Assembly: GCA_965237445.1 (NCBI GenBank)
Contig: OZ250142.1
Location: 2,046,001-2,110,000 of the forward strand
Direction: 5' to 3'
DNA: 64,000 nt
DNA from: G963668185 sp965237445
GTDB taxonomy: Bacteria > Chloroflexota > Dehalococcoidia > Lucifugimonadales > G963668185
The stretch's first letter is position 1. Every line of letters starts with the position of its first letter. This document shows, in pieces, positions 1-8,627 of this stretch. The position numbers were made by a program, and so were the translations under genes. The notes below the pieces were generated by a model. That model made no database searches and was not told where the DNA came from. It saw only the letters and a program-made list of their open reading frames with translations.

Positions 1-2241
1 CCTGAGGCGGTAGCTTTCGCCGTTCATCTCGAGGAAGTGACCGCGGTGAGTGAGGCGGTCCAGTAGGGCGCCGGTGAGCCTCTCGGAGCCGAAGACCTCC
101 GTCGACTCGTCGAAGGGCAGGTTGGTGGTGACCAGGATAGACCCTCTCTCGTAGCACTGGCTGAAGACCTCGAAGAGGAGCTCCGCTCCGGTCTTCGAGA
201 GAGGTACGAAGCCCAGCTCATTGATGATGAGCAGCTTGAGCCGGGCCAGCCTCTTCCGGATGTTGAGCAGTCGCCGCTCCTCCCTGGCCTCGATCAGTTC
301 GTGGACCAGGGAGGGTGCGGTGGTGAAGCCTACCGGCAGCCCCCTCTGGCAGGCGGCGAGGCCCAGGACGAGGGCCACATGAGTCTTGCCGGTGCCGCTG
401 TTGCCGACGGCGATCACGTTCTCCCGCCGGTCGACGTACTCGCATCGCGCAAGCTGGATGACAAGGTGCTTGTTCACCGGCGGCATAGCCAGGAAGTCGA
501 AGGTATCGAGGCTCTTGACTGCAGGGAAGCGTGCAGCCTTGATCCTGCGGTCCACCATGCCGTGATGGCGGTCTATGAGCTTTAGCTCTGAGAGCCTCAG
601 CAGGTAGCCCTGATGGTCGGCGCCCTCGGCGGCGCAGAGGACGGCCACCTTGCCGTACTCTCTGAGGAAGGCCGGCAGCTTCAGCTCCTTGAGGTGGTGT
701 CCCAACAGCACCGTCGACCTCTCGCTCATGAACGAGAAGGCCACGAGCGCCATGTAGTCCCTGGCGCGTGTCGTCGTCACGGTGACCTTCGGCAGATAGG
801 GGTACAGTTCTAGGTCGAGTCTCTGAGGTCGTCCCTCGATCCTGCACAGCACCAGGTGCTTGACGGCGTCGAAGCTTACGGCGCCGAGCTTGAGGGCATC
901 GCGCACGCCCTCGTGCACCTCCTCTGCCCGGAAGCTCTCCATCAACCGCAGCACCTGCACGAACTCCCGCTTGCCGCGCCTGCCCATTCGGGACTCCAGC
1001 AGCCTCCTCAGCACACCGAACTCCTCCGGCAACTCCCACCCGGCCAGCGGAGCGGCCTGGTCCAGGGCTCCCGTGTTGCGCTCAAACAGCGGCTGGTAGT
1101 GGATGGGGTCGAAGACGAAGTCGCCGCGTTCGTATGAGCGCCGATGCCAGGCTATCACCTCTGCCCCGCAGCTGATCTCTGCCCCGCAGCTGATCACCAC
1201 CTCGCCCACATAGCCTCGCACCACCACCTCCCTGTGTCCGTAGGCCACTGGCACCGAGTAGTCGGTGGTACGGTACCTCACCAGCGACAGGGAGCTGACG
1301 CGGCTCACGTGTTTGTCGCTGGCGTCGTACGGAGCATCTGGATGCGACAGCAGGGCCTTAAGGTCACGCTCCATCTGCCGGCCTATCGTCTCCCTATGCC
1401 CACGCAGCCGTCTCTCCAGACGCTCCAGGCACCTCTCCTTCAGGTGGGCGTTGAGCGCATCGAAGCTCGGAAACGACGGCACAGGTACCAGGAAGTTGCG
1501 ACGCGAGTAGCCCACCAGCCCCTCCACCTTGCCATTGTCGTTACCCCTGCCGGGACGGCCGTACCGGTCCTCGAACAGGTAGTGCGACACGAGCTCCGAG
1601 AAGACACGGGTACGCCTGCGCCGACCGTCTCCCAGGATCTTCGCCACTGCCAGCCTCGTGTTGTCGTACACGATGCTCCGCGGCACGCCGCCCAGGAACG
1701 AAAAGGCCAAGACGTGGCCGTCACAGAACGCCTCCGTCGTCTCCGCGGGGTAGGCTTTGATGAAGCATGCGTCGCTGTGGGGAAGGTCCAGGACGAAGTA
1801 GTGGACGGTCTGCTCCACTCCGCCGATGATCGCCTTCGCCTGCCCGAAGTCGCACTGGGCGTGACCAGGAGGGTGGGACAGCGGCACGTACATCTCACGC
1901 GTCCGGCGGCGACGCTCACGCACGTACTCCTTGACTATCGTGTACTTGCCGTCAAAATCGTGCTCGGCTCTCAGTCGCTCGTAGATCCGCTTCGCCGTGT
2001 GACGCTGCTTCTTCGGGAGGCTCCGGTCCTCTTCCAGGATCCGGTCGATCACACCGTGGTACGGGTCCAGCTTCGGTCGGCGTGGAGGTGACTGCCGACG
2101 GTACCCGGGAGGCACCGAGTGCTTCAGCATCTTGCGCACCGTGTCCCGGTGCAGCCCGAACACCCGGGCAGCCTCCCGCGTGCTCATCCCATCCACCATG
2201 CAGGCCCGGCGCACCCGCGCGTACAACTCCACCTTGTACAT
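1..2241 (-). CDS. istAB: Fused IstA-IstB, IS21-family transposase plus helper ATPase (3' end beyond window)
   Basis: A single open frame of 747 codons starts at ATG 2241 and has no stop to base 1. Residues 1 to about 490 are IstA: an N-terminal HTH (STREAARVFGLHRDTVRKML), then a DDE integrase core with D in AQCDFG, D in VYDNTR and E in NDNGKVEG. From ATG 729 the same frame reads as IstB, an AAA+ helper with Walker A VGNSGTGKTH. In ordinary IS21 elements these are two genes with a stop between them; here the junction reads ARDYMALVAFSFMSERSTVL without interruption. The Walker B region reads LLIINELGF, with N where D is usual. An 18-bp in-frame duplication encodes ISCGAE twice near 1159-1194. 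Only about the last 10-20 IstB residues are missing. The two proteins could also be made separately by internal initiation at 729. Confidence 0.88.
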   Translation of the reverse strand, partial: MYKVELYARVRRACMVDGMSTREAARVFGLHRDTVRKMLKHSVPPGYRRQSPPRRPKLDPYHGVIDRILEEDRSLPKKQRHTAKRIYERLRAEHDFDGKYTIVKEYVRERRRRTREMYVPLSHPPGHAQCDFGQAKAIIGGVEQTVHYFVLDLPHSDACFIKAYPAETTEAFCDGHVLAFSFLGGVPRSIVYDNTRLAVAKILGDGRRRRTRVFSELVSHYLFEDRYGRPGRGNDNGKVEGLVGYSRRNFLVPVPSFPSFDALNAHLKERCLERLERRLRGHRETIGRQMERDLKALLSHPDAPYDASDKHVSRVSSLSLVRYRTTDYSVPVAYGHREVVVRGYVGEVVISCGAEISCGAEVIAWHRRSYERGDFVFDPIHYQPLFERNTGALDQAAPLAGWELPEEFGVLRRLLESRMGRRGKREFVQVLRLMESFRAEEVHEGVRDALKLGAVSFDAVKHLVLCRIEGRPQRLDLELYPYLPKVTVTTTRARDYMALVAFSFMSERSTVLLGHHLKELKLPAFLREYGKVAVLCAAEGADHQGYLLRLSELKLIDRHHGMVDRRIKAARFPAVKSLDTFDFLAMPPVNKHLVIQLARCEYVDRRENVIAVGNSGTGKTHVALVLGLAACQRGLPVGFTTAPSLVHELIEAREERRLLNIRKRLARLKLLIINELGFVPLSKTGAELLFEVFSQCYERGSILVTTNLPFDESTEVFGSERLTGALLDRLTHRGHFLEMNGESYRLR

Positions 2242-2250
2242 CCTCTACAC

Positions 2251-2282
2251 CTTTCATCGTGTTACAGCCAACACGATGAAAG
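2251..2282. promoter_or_regulatory. Perfect 13-bp inverted repeat upstream of istA
   Basis: CTTTCATCGTGTT and its exact reverse complement are separated by six bases (ACAGCC). It lies 10 bp upstream of the istA ATG. It may be an operator, a hairpin blocking read-in transcription, or a transposase-binding site in the element end; the sequence alone does not choose. Confidence 0.6.
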
Positions 2283-2321
2283 GCGGCGGGTGGGCCAGTT
2301 TTCAAGCGCCACTTGTTATTA

Positions 2322-2364
2322 CTCAGCGATTATGTCCTCGCTAACTGTCAAGCGAAAATGTCCG
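2322..2364 (+). repeat. Left terminal inverted repeat of the ISNCY-like element
   Basis: Starts CTCAGCGATTATGTCC and includes a GTCAAGCGAAAATGTC block that recurs with small changes in the right end (GTCAAGGGAAAATGTC when reversed). The transposase ATG at 2366 follows directly. Confidence 0.85.
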
Positions 2365-2365
2365 C

Positions 2366-3880
2366 ATGAAGGAGCATGTGACATTGACGCAGAAAGAGCA
2401 GACAAGGCTTCAGATTCTCAACAGTTTGATGGCGGACCATATGACCTCAGAGCAGGCAGCCACGTTGATGAGAGTGAGCGCGCGCCACACCAGGCGACTA
2501 CTGACGGCTTACAGCAAGGAGGGAGCAGCCGCACTCGCTCACGGCAATCGAGGTCGCAGACCGGCCAACGCTACACCGGACCCGTTGGCGACCGACGTGG
2601 TGGTCCTGGCGCGGACCCGATACGCGGGAGTCAACCACACGCACCTGAGCGAGCTGCTGAGGGAGCGAGAGGGCATAGACATCGGTCGTAACACGTTGCG
2701 CAAGATACTGACTGACGCCGGTGTGAGCAGCCCTCGCCTTCGCAGGCCGCCGAAGCATCGTGTTCGACGGCAGCGGATGGCTCGCGAGGGAATGCTGATA
2801 CAGATCGACGGCAGCTACCACAGATGGCTGGGAGAAGATGGCCCCCAGTTCACGTTGCTGCTGGCGGTCGACGACGCTACGGGCTGTGTCGTCAACGCCC
2901 TGTTCTGCGAGCAGGAGAACACCCGCAGCTACTTACTGCTGATGCGGGATCTGATACGGAGCTACGGCATACCGCTCGCACTCTATTCAGACCGCCATGG
3001 CGTCTTCAAGCACACGCCGCCGTCAGAGACCGCCGCCGCTCCCACCCAGTTCTCGCGCGCGATGGGTGAGATCGGCGTACAGCTGATATTCGCACGATCT
3101 CCACAGGCCAAAGGCCGCGTGGAACGCACCGCGGGCACGCTCCAGGACAGGTTGGTCACGGAGCTGAGACTCGCAGGTGCGACCACCATCGATGACGCCA
3201 ACCGCGTGCTCAACGACTTCCTTCCCCGTTTCAATGAACGTTTTCGTGTGCCGTCTGAGCGCACGGACACCGCGTATCGGGTCCCTGACCCGGAGCTGTG
3301 CCTGGACACAGTCCTATGCCTGAAGTACAGACGCAGGGTTGGCAGGGACAACACTGTGAAGTACCGCTGGCGCACCCTGCAGTTGCTTCCCGACAGGGGT
3401 CGCCCGAGCTATGCCGGATCTGTGGCGGATGTGCTCGAAGGGCTGGACGGACGACTGTCAGTGCAACACGAAGGGTGTATCGTCGCCTCCCAGGAAGCGC
3501 CGCCCCGTCCCAGTATCCTGCGCAGCTTCGACACGAGGAGTGTACACACGGCCGTTCCCAGCCGCTACACCAACGGTGTCATCAGAAGGCCGGAGGACGA
3601 AGTGGAGTCAATGGGCACAATGATCGAAGCGGACAGACTCCGCGACGATGCTGGCCGCAACGGCGCCGCAAGAGTTCGCAGGACTGCGACTCCGCGATCC
3701 AGAAAGCCCACCCCACTTCAGACGGCGAGATGGAAGGCGGTCCAGAAGGCGAAACGCAAGGGGCTGTCCATCTGTGGGATCGCCCGGGAACTGAGCATAC
3801 ACAGAGACACCGTGAGGAAGTACATGCATGCTGAAAGCCCACCCATGTCGCGCTCTCACGCAACGTCGGAAGTACCGTAA
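2366..3880 (+). CDS. ISNCY-family-like DDE transposase
   Basis: 504 residues. An N-terminal HTH region (about 27-50, SEQAATLMRVSARHTRRLL) is followed by a DDE integrase core: D148 in IQIDGSYHRW, D209 in LYSDRHGVF and E253 in AKGRVER. This order and length fit the ISNCY (IS1202-like) group. An unusual C-terminal tail after residue ~440 contains a second HTH-like stretch, GIARELSIHRDTVRKYM, which resembles the HTH of the neighbouring IstA more than a normal tail of this family. The frame is intact and both element ends are present, so it may be active. Start ATG 2366 abuts the left repeat; GTG 2378 preceded by AAGGAG is an alternative. Confidence 0.87.
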   Translation: MKEHVTLTQKEQTRLQILNSLMADHMTSEQAATLMRVSARHTRRLLTAYSKEGAAALAHGNRGRRPANATPDPLATDVVVLARTRYAGVNHTHLSELLREREGIDIGRNTLRKILTDAGVSSPRLRRPPKHRVRRQRMAREGMLIQIDGSYHRWLGEDGPQFTLLLAVDDATGCVVNALFCEQENTRSYLLLMRDLIRSYGIPLALYSDRHGVFKHTPPSETAAAPTQFSRAMGEIGVQLIFARSPQAKGRVERTAGTLQDRLVTELRLAGATTIDDANRVLNDFLPRFNERFRVPSERTDTAYRVPDPELCLDTVLCLKYRRRVGRDNTVKYRWRTLQLLPDRGRPSYAGSVADVLEGLDGRLSVQHEGCIVASQEAPPRPSILRSFDTRSVHTAVPSRYTNGVIRRPEDEVESMGTMIEADRLRDDAGRNGAARVRRTATPRSRKPTPLQTARWKAVQKAKRKGLSICGIARELSIHRDTVRKYMHAESPPMSRSHATSEVP

Positions 3881-3902
3881 TCCGCTAGCATGGCAATCTA
3901 CC

Positions 3903-3946
3903 GCGATGACATTTTCCCTTGACACTTAGGCGGACATAATCGCTGA
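3903..3946 (-). repeat. Right terminal inverted repeat of the ISNCY-like element
   Basis: Reverse complement begins CTCAGCGATTATGTCC, matching the left repeat, and continues with GTGTCAAGGGAAAATGTC. It lies 22 bp after the transposase stop. Confidence 0.85.
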
Positions 3947-4125
3947 GCTTCGACAATCGCGGAACTGATTTCCCAACCAGGTGAACGACGCCTTAAGGCT
4001 GCGGTTTCGCGGCCTGCGAACGATGCAGCGTGTCCATCCCTTGCGAGGGGCTAGGGACAGTAACCGGCGATTCGAATACGAAGAAAGGGGTGATGCTGTC
4101 GACGCCGCGGAGCCAGCAGTTGGGT

Positions 4126-5820
4126 CTATAGCCGGTATAGCGCGTTCCCGGATGTGGGCCTGGCCGGGCCTCCGCTAAACCCCGCTGGAGTACCGTCGGC
4201 GCGCCAGCAGGCCGCGCCGTGAATCACGCCACGCTCGTGGTCGAACATGACGCCGTTCATACCTCCGGCCACTCTAGGGACCTCCTGCACTTTGTGCCCC
4301 ATCGACTGCAGTCCTTTGCGGACGGGCGGCGCGATGCCTCCCTCGACCTCCAGCAACTGACCCTGGGTCCAAACGCGCGGGGCTTCTACCGCCTCTTGTA
4401 GTGACATGCCGTGGTCGATGACGTTAACGATGGCCTGAAGCACCGATGGGAAGATTCGAGTTCCTCCCGGCGTGCCAAGCGCCATGAAAGGCTTGCCGTC
4501 CTTCATGACTATGGTTGGCGCCATGCTGCTGACCATTCTCTTGCCAGGCGCGATGGAGTTTGCGTTGCCCGGGTGTGGGTCGAATACGTTCATGTTGTTG
4601 TTCAGTAGCATGCCAGTGCCAGGCGTCGTCACCTTGGAGCCGAAGGCAGCGTGGATGGTCTGTGTGGTCGACACCACGTTGCCGTCGCCGTCAGCGACCG
4701 TCAGATGGGTAGTGTCAGCGCACTCTCCCGCGTAAGCCGAGGGATTGCCAAAGTTGTAGCTGCGCGCCGAGGAGGTGTCGATCTCCTGCCGACGCGAATC
4801 CGCGTATTCCCTGGACGTCAACGCGGCCACCGGCACCTCGACGAGGGCGGGATCGCCCAGGTACTCAAACCTGTCGGCGAACGCGATCTTCATGGATTCC
4901 GCCAGCAGATGTACGCCCTTTGCAGTGCCAAATCCCGCACTCTCTAGATCGAACCCTTCCAGGATGTTTAGCATTTCAACGATTGCCGTTCCGCCTGAGC
5001 TGGTCGGCGCCATTGAAACTATCTCGTACCCTCGATAGTTGCCCCTTACGGGCTCACGCAGGTGTATTCGATAGTCGCGAAAGTCGTCGGAAGTGATGAT
5101 CCCGCCGTTCGCGGCCATGTCTTCAGCCACCATCTCGCCAATGCTGCCCGTGTAGAGCACGGCCGGTCCGTGCCTAGCGACTGACTCCAGCGTGTTTCCA
5201 TAGTCCTCCCTGACGACAAGATCGCCCACAGACGGCGGCGAGCCGCCTGGAAGGAATACATCCGCACTGGCGGGGAACATCGCCAGGTCTTCCCGGCTCT
5301 GGTGGATGATGTCCACCAGGTACTGGCTGGCCGGAAAGCCGCGCTTGGCGAATCGAATTGCCGGCTGGATCACTGTGTCCAGACCCAGCCTGCCAAAGTG
5401 CTCCTCGGCATAACACCAGCCCTTCAAGGCCCCGGGCACTCCGACTGCACGGTAACCGACAAGGTTTGCGCGGCCAGCAGTCTCCATGTAGTCCGGCCAA
5501 GTATCTGAGACCGTCTCGTACATGTCCGGGGTGGCCGCAAGAGGCGCGACAGCGTAGTTATCGATGTTCACGAACTCGTCGTTCGAGGCGTTGTAGAAGT
5601 TGATGAACCCGGCTCCGAAGATGCCGATCATCATGGGCTCCACAACGCTCAACGCGAACGCGGACGCCACGGCGGCGTCCATCGCGTTCCCGCCCAACGC
5701 GAGCATTTCCAGACCCGCTGACGACCCAAGGGGATGATTTGTGGCCACCATCCCGTTTGTCGCCACTGCGTCGTGCTTGTACGTTTCGAACGGGCTTCCG
5801 GCGGTCTTCTTCCAGGTCAT
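4126..5820 (-). CDS. ggt: Gamma-glutamyltransferase
   Basis: About 564 residues from ATG 5820, chosen because AAGGAA lies roughly nine bases upstream; ATG 5826 is possible. The Ntn-hydrolase signature is present: DTTHLTVADGDGNVVSTTQT contains the catalytic threonine (first T of TTH) where the precursor self-cleaves, followed by LLNNNMNVFDP. The family transfers or hydrolyses the gamma-glutamyl group of glutathione and related amides. No signal peptide is visible, so a cytoplasmic enzyme is likely, unlike periplasmic E. coli GGT. It is transcribed away from the next gene across a 230-bp divergent region. The open frame continues upstream to 6042, but that extension has no family similarity. 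Confidence 0.93.
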   Translation of the reverse strand: MTWKKTAGSPFETYKHDAVATNGMVATNHPLGSSAGLEMLALGGNAMDAAVASAFALSVVEPMMIGIFGAGFINFYNASNDEFVNIDNYAVAPLAATPDMYETVSDTWPDYMETAGRANLVGYRAVGVPGALKGWCYAEEHFGRLGLDTVIQPAIRFAKRGFPASQYLVDIIHQSREDLAMFPASADVFLPGGSPPSVGDLVVREDYGNTLESVARHGPAVLYTGSIGEMVAEDMAANGGIITSDDFRDYRIHLREPVRGNYRGYEIVSMAPTSSGGTAIVEMLNILEGFDLESAGFGTAKGVHLLAESMKIAFADRFEYLGDPALVEVPVAALTSREYADSRRQEIDTSSARSYNFGNPSAYAGECADTTHLTVADGDGNVVSTTQTIHAAFGSKVTTPGTGMLLNNNMNVFDPHPGNANSIAPGKRMVSSMAPTIVMKDGKPFMALGTPGGTRIFPSVLQAIVNVIDHGMSLQEAVEAPRVWTQGQLLEVEGGIAPPVRKGLQSMGHKVQEVPRVAGGMNGVMFDHERGVIHGAACWRADGTPAGFSGGPARPTSGNALYRL

Positions 5821-6053
5821 GGCCATGATTCCTTTATGGTTGAGATTGTCCAATGCTACTGCCGAGGCAAATGCCGGGCAACGGGGCGACCTTACCCGTT
5901 CTAGCGGAGGTACGGGTCCTGCCCAGGAGCGATCCTTCTCCTCCTCGGCCCTGTGCGGAACGTGTTCGGGCTCCAGCCCTTCGAGGGCGCGATTGCCCAG
6001 GCCATGGCCCCAACCTATAATCCGCCACGACCAGCAGTGCAAGGAGGCCCGCC

Positions 6054-7019
6054 GTGCGCGCAGGATTCGGGTCGTACAACCAGCCTACCGAGGGGTTTCT
6101 CCGTTTCTGTGCCCAATTCGGCGCGACCGATGTGCTGCTGGACACCGCCAACCTGCCCGGTGTCGATGGACGGTGGCACCTGCACGACCTCGTCAAGCTG
6201 CGCCTCAACGTCGAGCAGTACGGTCTCTCCCTGTCCGCTCTCGAGAACGTGCCCGTGTGGTTCTACGATCACATCATGCTCGGCGGCCCCAGACGTGACG
6301 AGCAGATCGAGAACATGATCGCCACCGTGCGCAACATCGCCCGCGCCGGCATTCCAATTTTCGGCTACCACTGGATGCCGTCGTCGGTGTGGAGAACGAC
6401 GCCGGCCCAGATCCGCTGCGGGACCATCGCCACGGCCTTTGACTACGATAAGGCCCGTGGGATGCCACTCACCCACGGCCGTGAGTACACCGAAGAGGAG
6501 ATGTGGGAGAACCTAGAGTACTGGATCAGGGCCATCACGCCCATCGCCGAGGAGGAAGGCATACGCCTCGGCATACACCCTTGCGACCCGCCGGTCCCGG
6601 TGCTCGGTGGTGTTCCGCAACTACTCCGCAGCTTTGATTCGTACAAGAGGCTCATCGAGATGTACCCGTCCGACTCGAATGCAATCGAGTTCTGCCAAGG
6701 CACCTTCTCACAGATGGAAGGGGAGGACATCTACGAGATGATCCGGTACTTCGGCGAACGGCGGAAGATCCTCTACGTCCACTTCCGCAATGTTTCGGGG
6801 CAGACGCCGAAGTTCCACGAGGAGTTCATCAACACCGGCTACGTGGATATGCACAAGGCAATGACCAAATACCATGAAGTCGGCTTCGACGGCTTCTTTA
6901 TCGACGACCACGTCCCCCAGACCTTCCAGGACACAGAGTGGGGCCACCGCGGCCGGGCATTCGCGAACGGCTACATCCAGGCAATGATCGAAGCGGTCCA
7001 GAAGACGGCACATTCGTGA
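6054..7019 (+). CDS. Mannonate dehydratase-like TIM-barrel protein (UxuA family)
   Basis: 321 residues from GTG 6054, with AAGGAGG at 6041 as ribosome site. The sequence follows the UxuA/xylose-isomerase-like barrel: IHPCDPPVPVLGGVPQLLRS, EFCQGTFSQM, ILYVHFRNVSG and FIDDHVP are the strand-end segments that carry metal and substrate ligands in this family. UxuA dehydrates D-mannonate to 2-keto-3-deoxygluconate. The protein is shorter than E. coli UxuA (about 394 residues) and no other uronate genes are nearby, so the substrate is uncertain. It is divergent from ggt. Confidence 0.83.
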   Translation: MRAGFGSYNQPTEGFLRFCAQFGATDVLLDTANLPGVDGRWHLHDLVKLRLNVEQYGLSLSALENVPVWFYDHIMLGGPRRDEQIENMIATVRNIARAGIPIFGYHWMPSSVWRTTPAQIRCGTIATAFDYDKARGMPLTHGREYTEEEMWENLEYWIRAITPIAEEEGIRLGIHPCDPPVPVLGGVPQLLRSFDSYKRLIEMYPSDSNAIEFCQGTFSQMEGEDIYEMIRYFGERRKILYVHFRNVSGQTPKFHEEFINTGYVDMHKAMTKYHEVGFDGFFIDDHVPQTFQDTEWGHRGRAFANGYIQAMIEAVQKTAHS

Positions 7020-7142
7020 CCCCAGGACTGGAGTTGAACGCCTTAAGCGCAAAGGGACCAAGTGCGAGGGCAGGACATCCCGGATCGCCGGGTGGAGTAT
7101 AGGGTGCGTGATCTAGCGCGAGTAGGCGTTAGAGGACCCTAC

Positions 7143-8627
7143 TCACGGGCTCCAGCGCAGGTCGGGGTGGCGGGCCGCATGCGCTTCGTCGAGGCGAGTG
7201 TTGGGTGTGTCGTGTGGAGCTTCGTGGAGAAGGTCAGGGGCCTCCGAGGCCTCCGTGGCGATCGTTTTCATCACGTCGATGAAGTAGTCGAGCGTCTCCT
7301 TGCTTTCCGTTTCTGTGGGCTCGACCATGAGCGCCTCCTCGACGATGAGCGGAAAGTACATCGTCGGAGGATGCACACCGTAGTCGATCAAGCGCTTGGC
7401 CACATCCAAGGCGGACACGTCGTAGGAGCGCTTCAGGTTGCGGGCGGAGAACACGACCTCGTGCATGCAGTGGCGGTCGAAGGGCAGGTCGTAATATCCT
7501 CTCAGCTTCGACAGGATGTAGTTGGCGTTGATGATGGCGTCGCGACTGACGTTTCCAATGCCTTCGTCGCCAAGTGTCCGGATGTAAGAGTATGCTCGAA
7601 CCAAAGCGCCGAAGTTGCCGTGGAATGCGCCCATCCTGCCGATAGTCTTGGGAGGGGCCTCAAGGGAATAGGTACTCGACCCATCTGAGTTCTTCCGCAA
7701 TTCCACCACGGGAGTGGGTAGGAAAGGCCTGAGACGCTCACCAACCATGACCGGCCCCGCACCAGGGCCCCCACCTCCGTGCGGCTGAGTAAACGTCTTG
7801 TGAAGGTTAGAGTGGACTACGTCGAAGCCCAGCTCGCCGAGCTTGACCAGACCGATTAGCGCGTTGAGGTTGGCTCCGTCGCCATAGACGATGCCGCCCG
7901 CGCCGCGTACAAGCTGCATTACCTCCAGGATGTTGGTGTCGAACAACCCCAGTGTGCTTGGCTGGGTGAGCATGAATGCGGCGAGATCGTCCCCAACAGC
8001 TCCCCTGAGGGCCTCCAAGTCGGTGTTGCCCATATCATCGGAGGGGATAGGCACGACCTCGAATCCGGCCATGGCCGCCGAGGCGGGATTTGTGCCGTGT
8101 GCGCTGTCCGGGATCAGGACCTTCCTGCGGCCAGTTTCCCCGTTGGCAAGGTGGAAAGACCTTGTCATTAGCATTCCGGCAAGCTCGCCCTCAGCGCCAG
8201 CCATGGGCGCCAGCGAAGCGCCCGCCATGCCGGTCATCTCCGCGAGATAGCCCTGTAGCTGGTGCATCAGTTTCAGGGCTCCCTGCACGCTGGACTCCGG
8301 CTGGCGCGGGTGTATTTCGGACATGCCCGGAAGGGAAGCCATCTCGTCATCCAGCTTGGGGTTGTACTTCATCGTACAGCTCCCAAGCGGGTAGAAATTG
8401 TGATCGATGGAGAAGTTGGTGTGGCTGATCTGGGAAAAGTAGCGAACGATTTCGCCCTCACTGACCTCAGGCATTGGCAGCTCGTCCCTGAGCTCTGACG
8501 CGGGCGGCGCTTCCTGTTCCGGGACATCGAGGGGCGGCAGGGTGAATCCGACCCTTCCAGGTACGCTGCGGTCCATTAGAAGCCGCCGATTCAGACTGTC
8601 CAAGTCGTTACTAGTGGTGGGAATCAA
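7143..8627 (-). CDS. gcvPB: Glycine dehydrogenase (decarboxylating) subunit 2
   Basis: 494 residues, the usual size of the split P-protein C-terminal subunit. The PLP-binding lysine lies in SNLHKTFTQPHGGGGPGAGP. With GcvPA it forms the P-protein that decarboxylates glycine and loads the aminomethyl group on lipoyl-GcvH. Its start overlaps the gcvPA stop by four bases (ATGA), indicating translational coupling. It is the last gene of a four-gene minus-strand operon. Confidence 0.96.
   Translation of the reverse strand: MIPTTSNDLDSLNRRLLMDRSVPGRVGFTLPPLDVPEQEAPPASELRDELPMPEVSEGEIVRYFSQISHTNFSIDHNFYPLGSCTMKYNPKLDDEMASLPGMSEIHPRQPESSVQGALKLMHQLQGYLAEMTGMAGASLAPMAGAEGELAGMLMTRSFHLANGETGRRKVLIPDSAHGTNPASAAMAGFEVVPIPSDDMGNTDLEALRGAVGDDLAAFMLTQPSTLGLFDTNILEVMQLVRGAGGIVYGDGANLNALIGLVKLGELGFDVVHSNLHKTFTQPHGGGGPGAGPVMVGERLRPFLPTPVVELRKNSDGSSTYSLEAPPKTIGRMGAFHGNFGALVRAYSYIRTLGDEGIGNVSRDAIINANYILSKLRGYYDLPFDRHCMHEVVFSARNLKRSYDVSALDVAKRLIDYGVHPPTMYFPLIVEEALMVEPTETESKETLDYFIDVMKTIATEASEAPDLLHEAPHDTPNTRLDEAHAARHPDLRWSP

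Larger units (their letters stand above)
1..2320 (-). mobile_element. IS21-family insertion sequence, left part cut by the window edge
   Basis: The stretch holds the IS21-type transposase and helper ATPase in one frame, preceded by a palindrome and a short non-coding end. The outer end near 2300-2320 is inferred from the non-coding strip between the istA start and the next element. The other terminus is outside the window, so inverted repeats cannot be matched and exact ends are not certain. Confidence 0.8.
2322..3946 (+). mobile_element. ISNCY-like insertion sequence, complete
   Basis: The 1625-bp element is bounded by inverted repeats at 2322-2364 and 3903-3946 that match over most of ~44 bp (shared outer block CTCAGCGATTATGTCC). 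It holds one transposase gene. No target-site duplication is visible in the flanks, possibly because it sits right beside the IS21 element or because one flank was rearranged. Confidence 0.82.

Noticed and set aside
218..1039. 273-residue minus-strand open frame
   Set aside because: Its Arg/Gly-rich product is a frame-shadow of the IstB/IstA coding frame, which alone shows family motifs.
1144..2091. 315-residue plus-strand open frame across istA
   Set aside because: Antisense to a clear DDE transposase; no motif.
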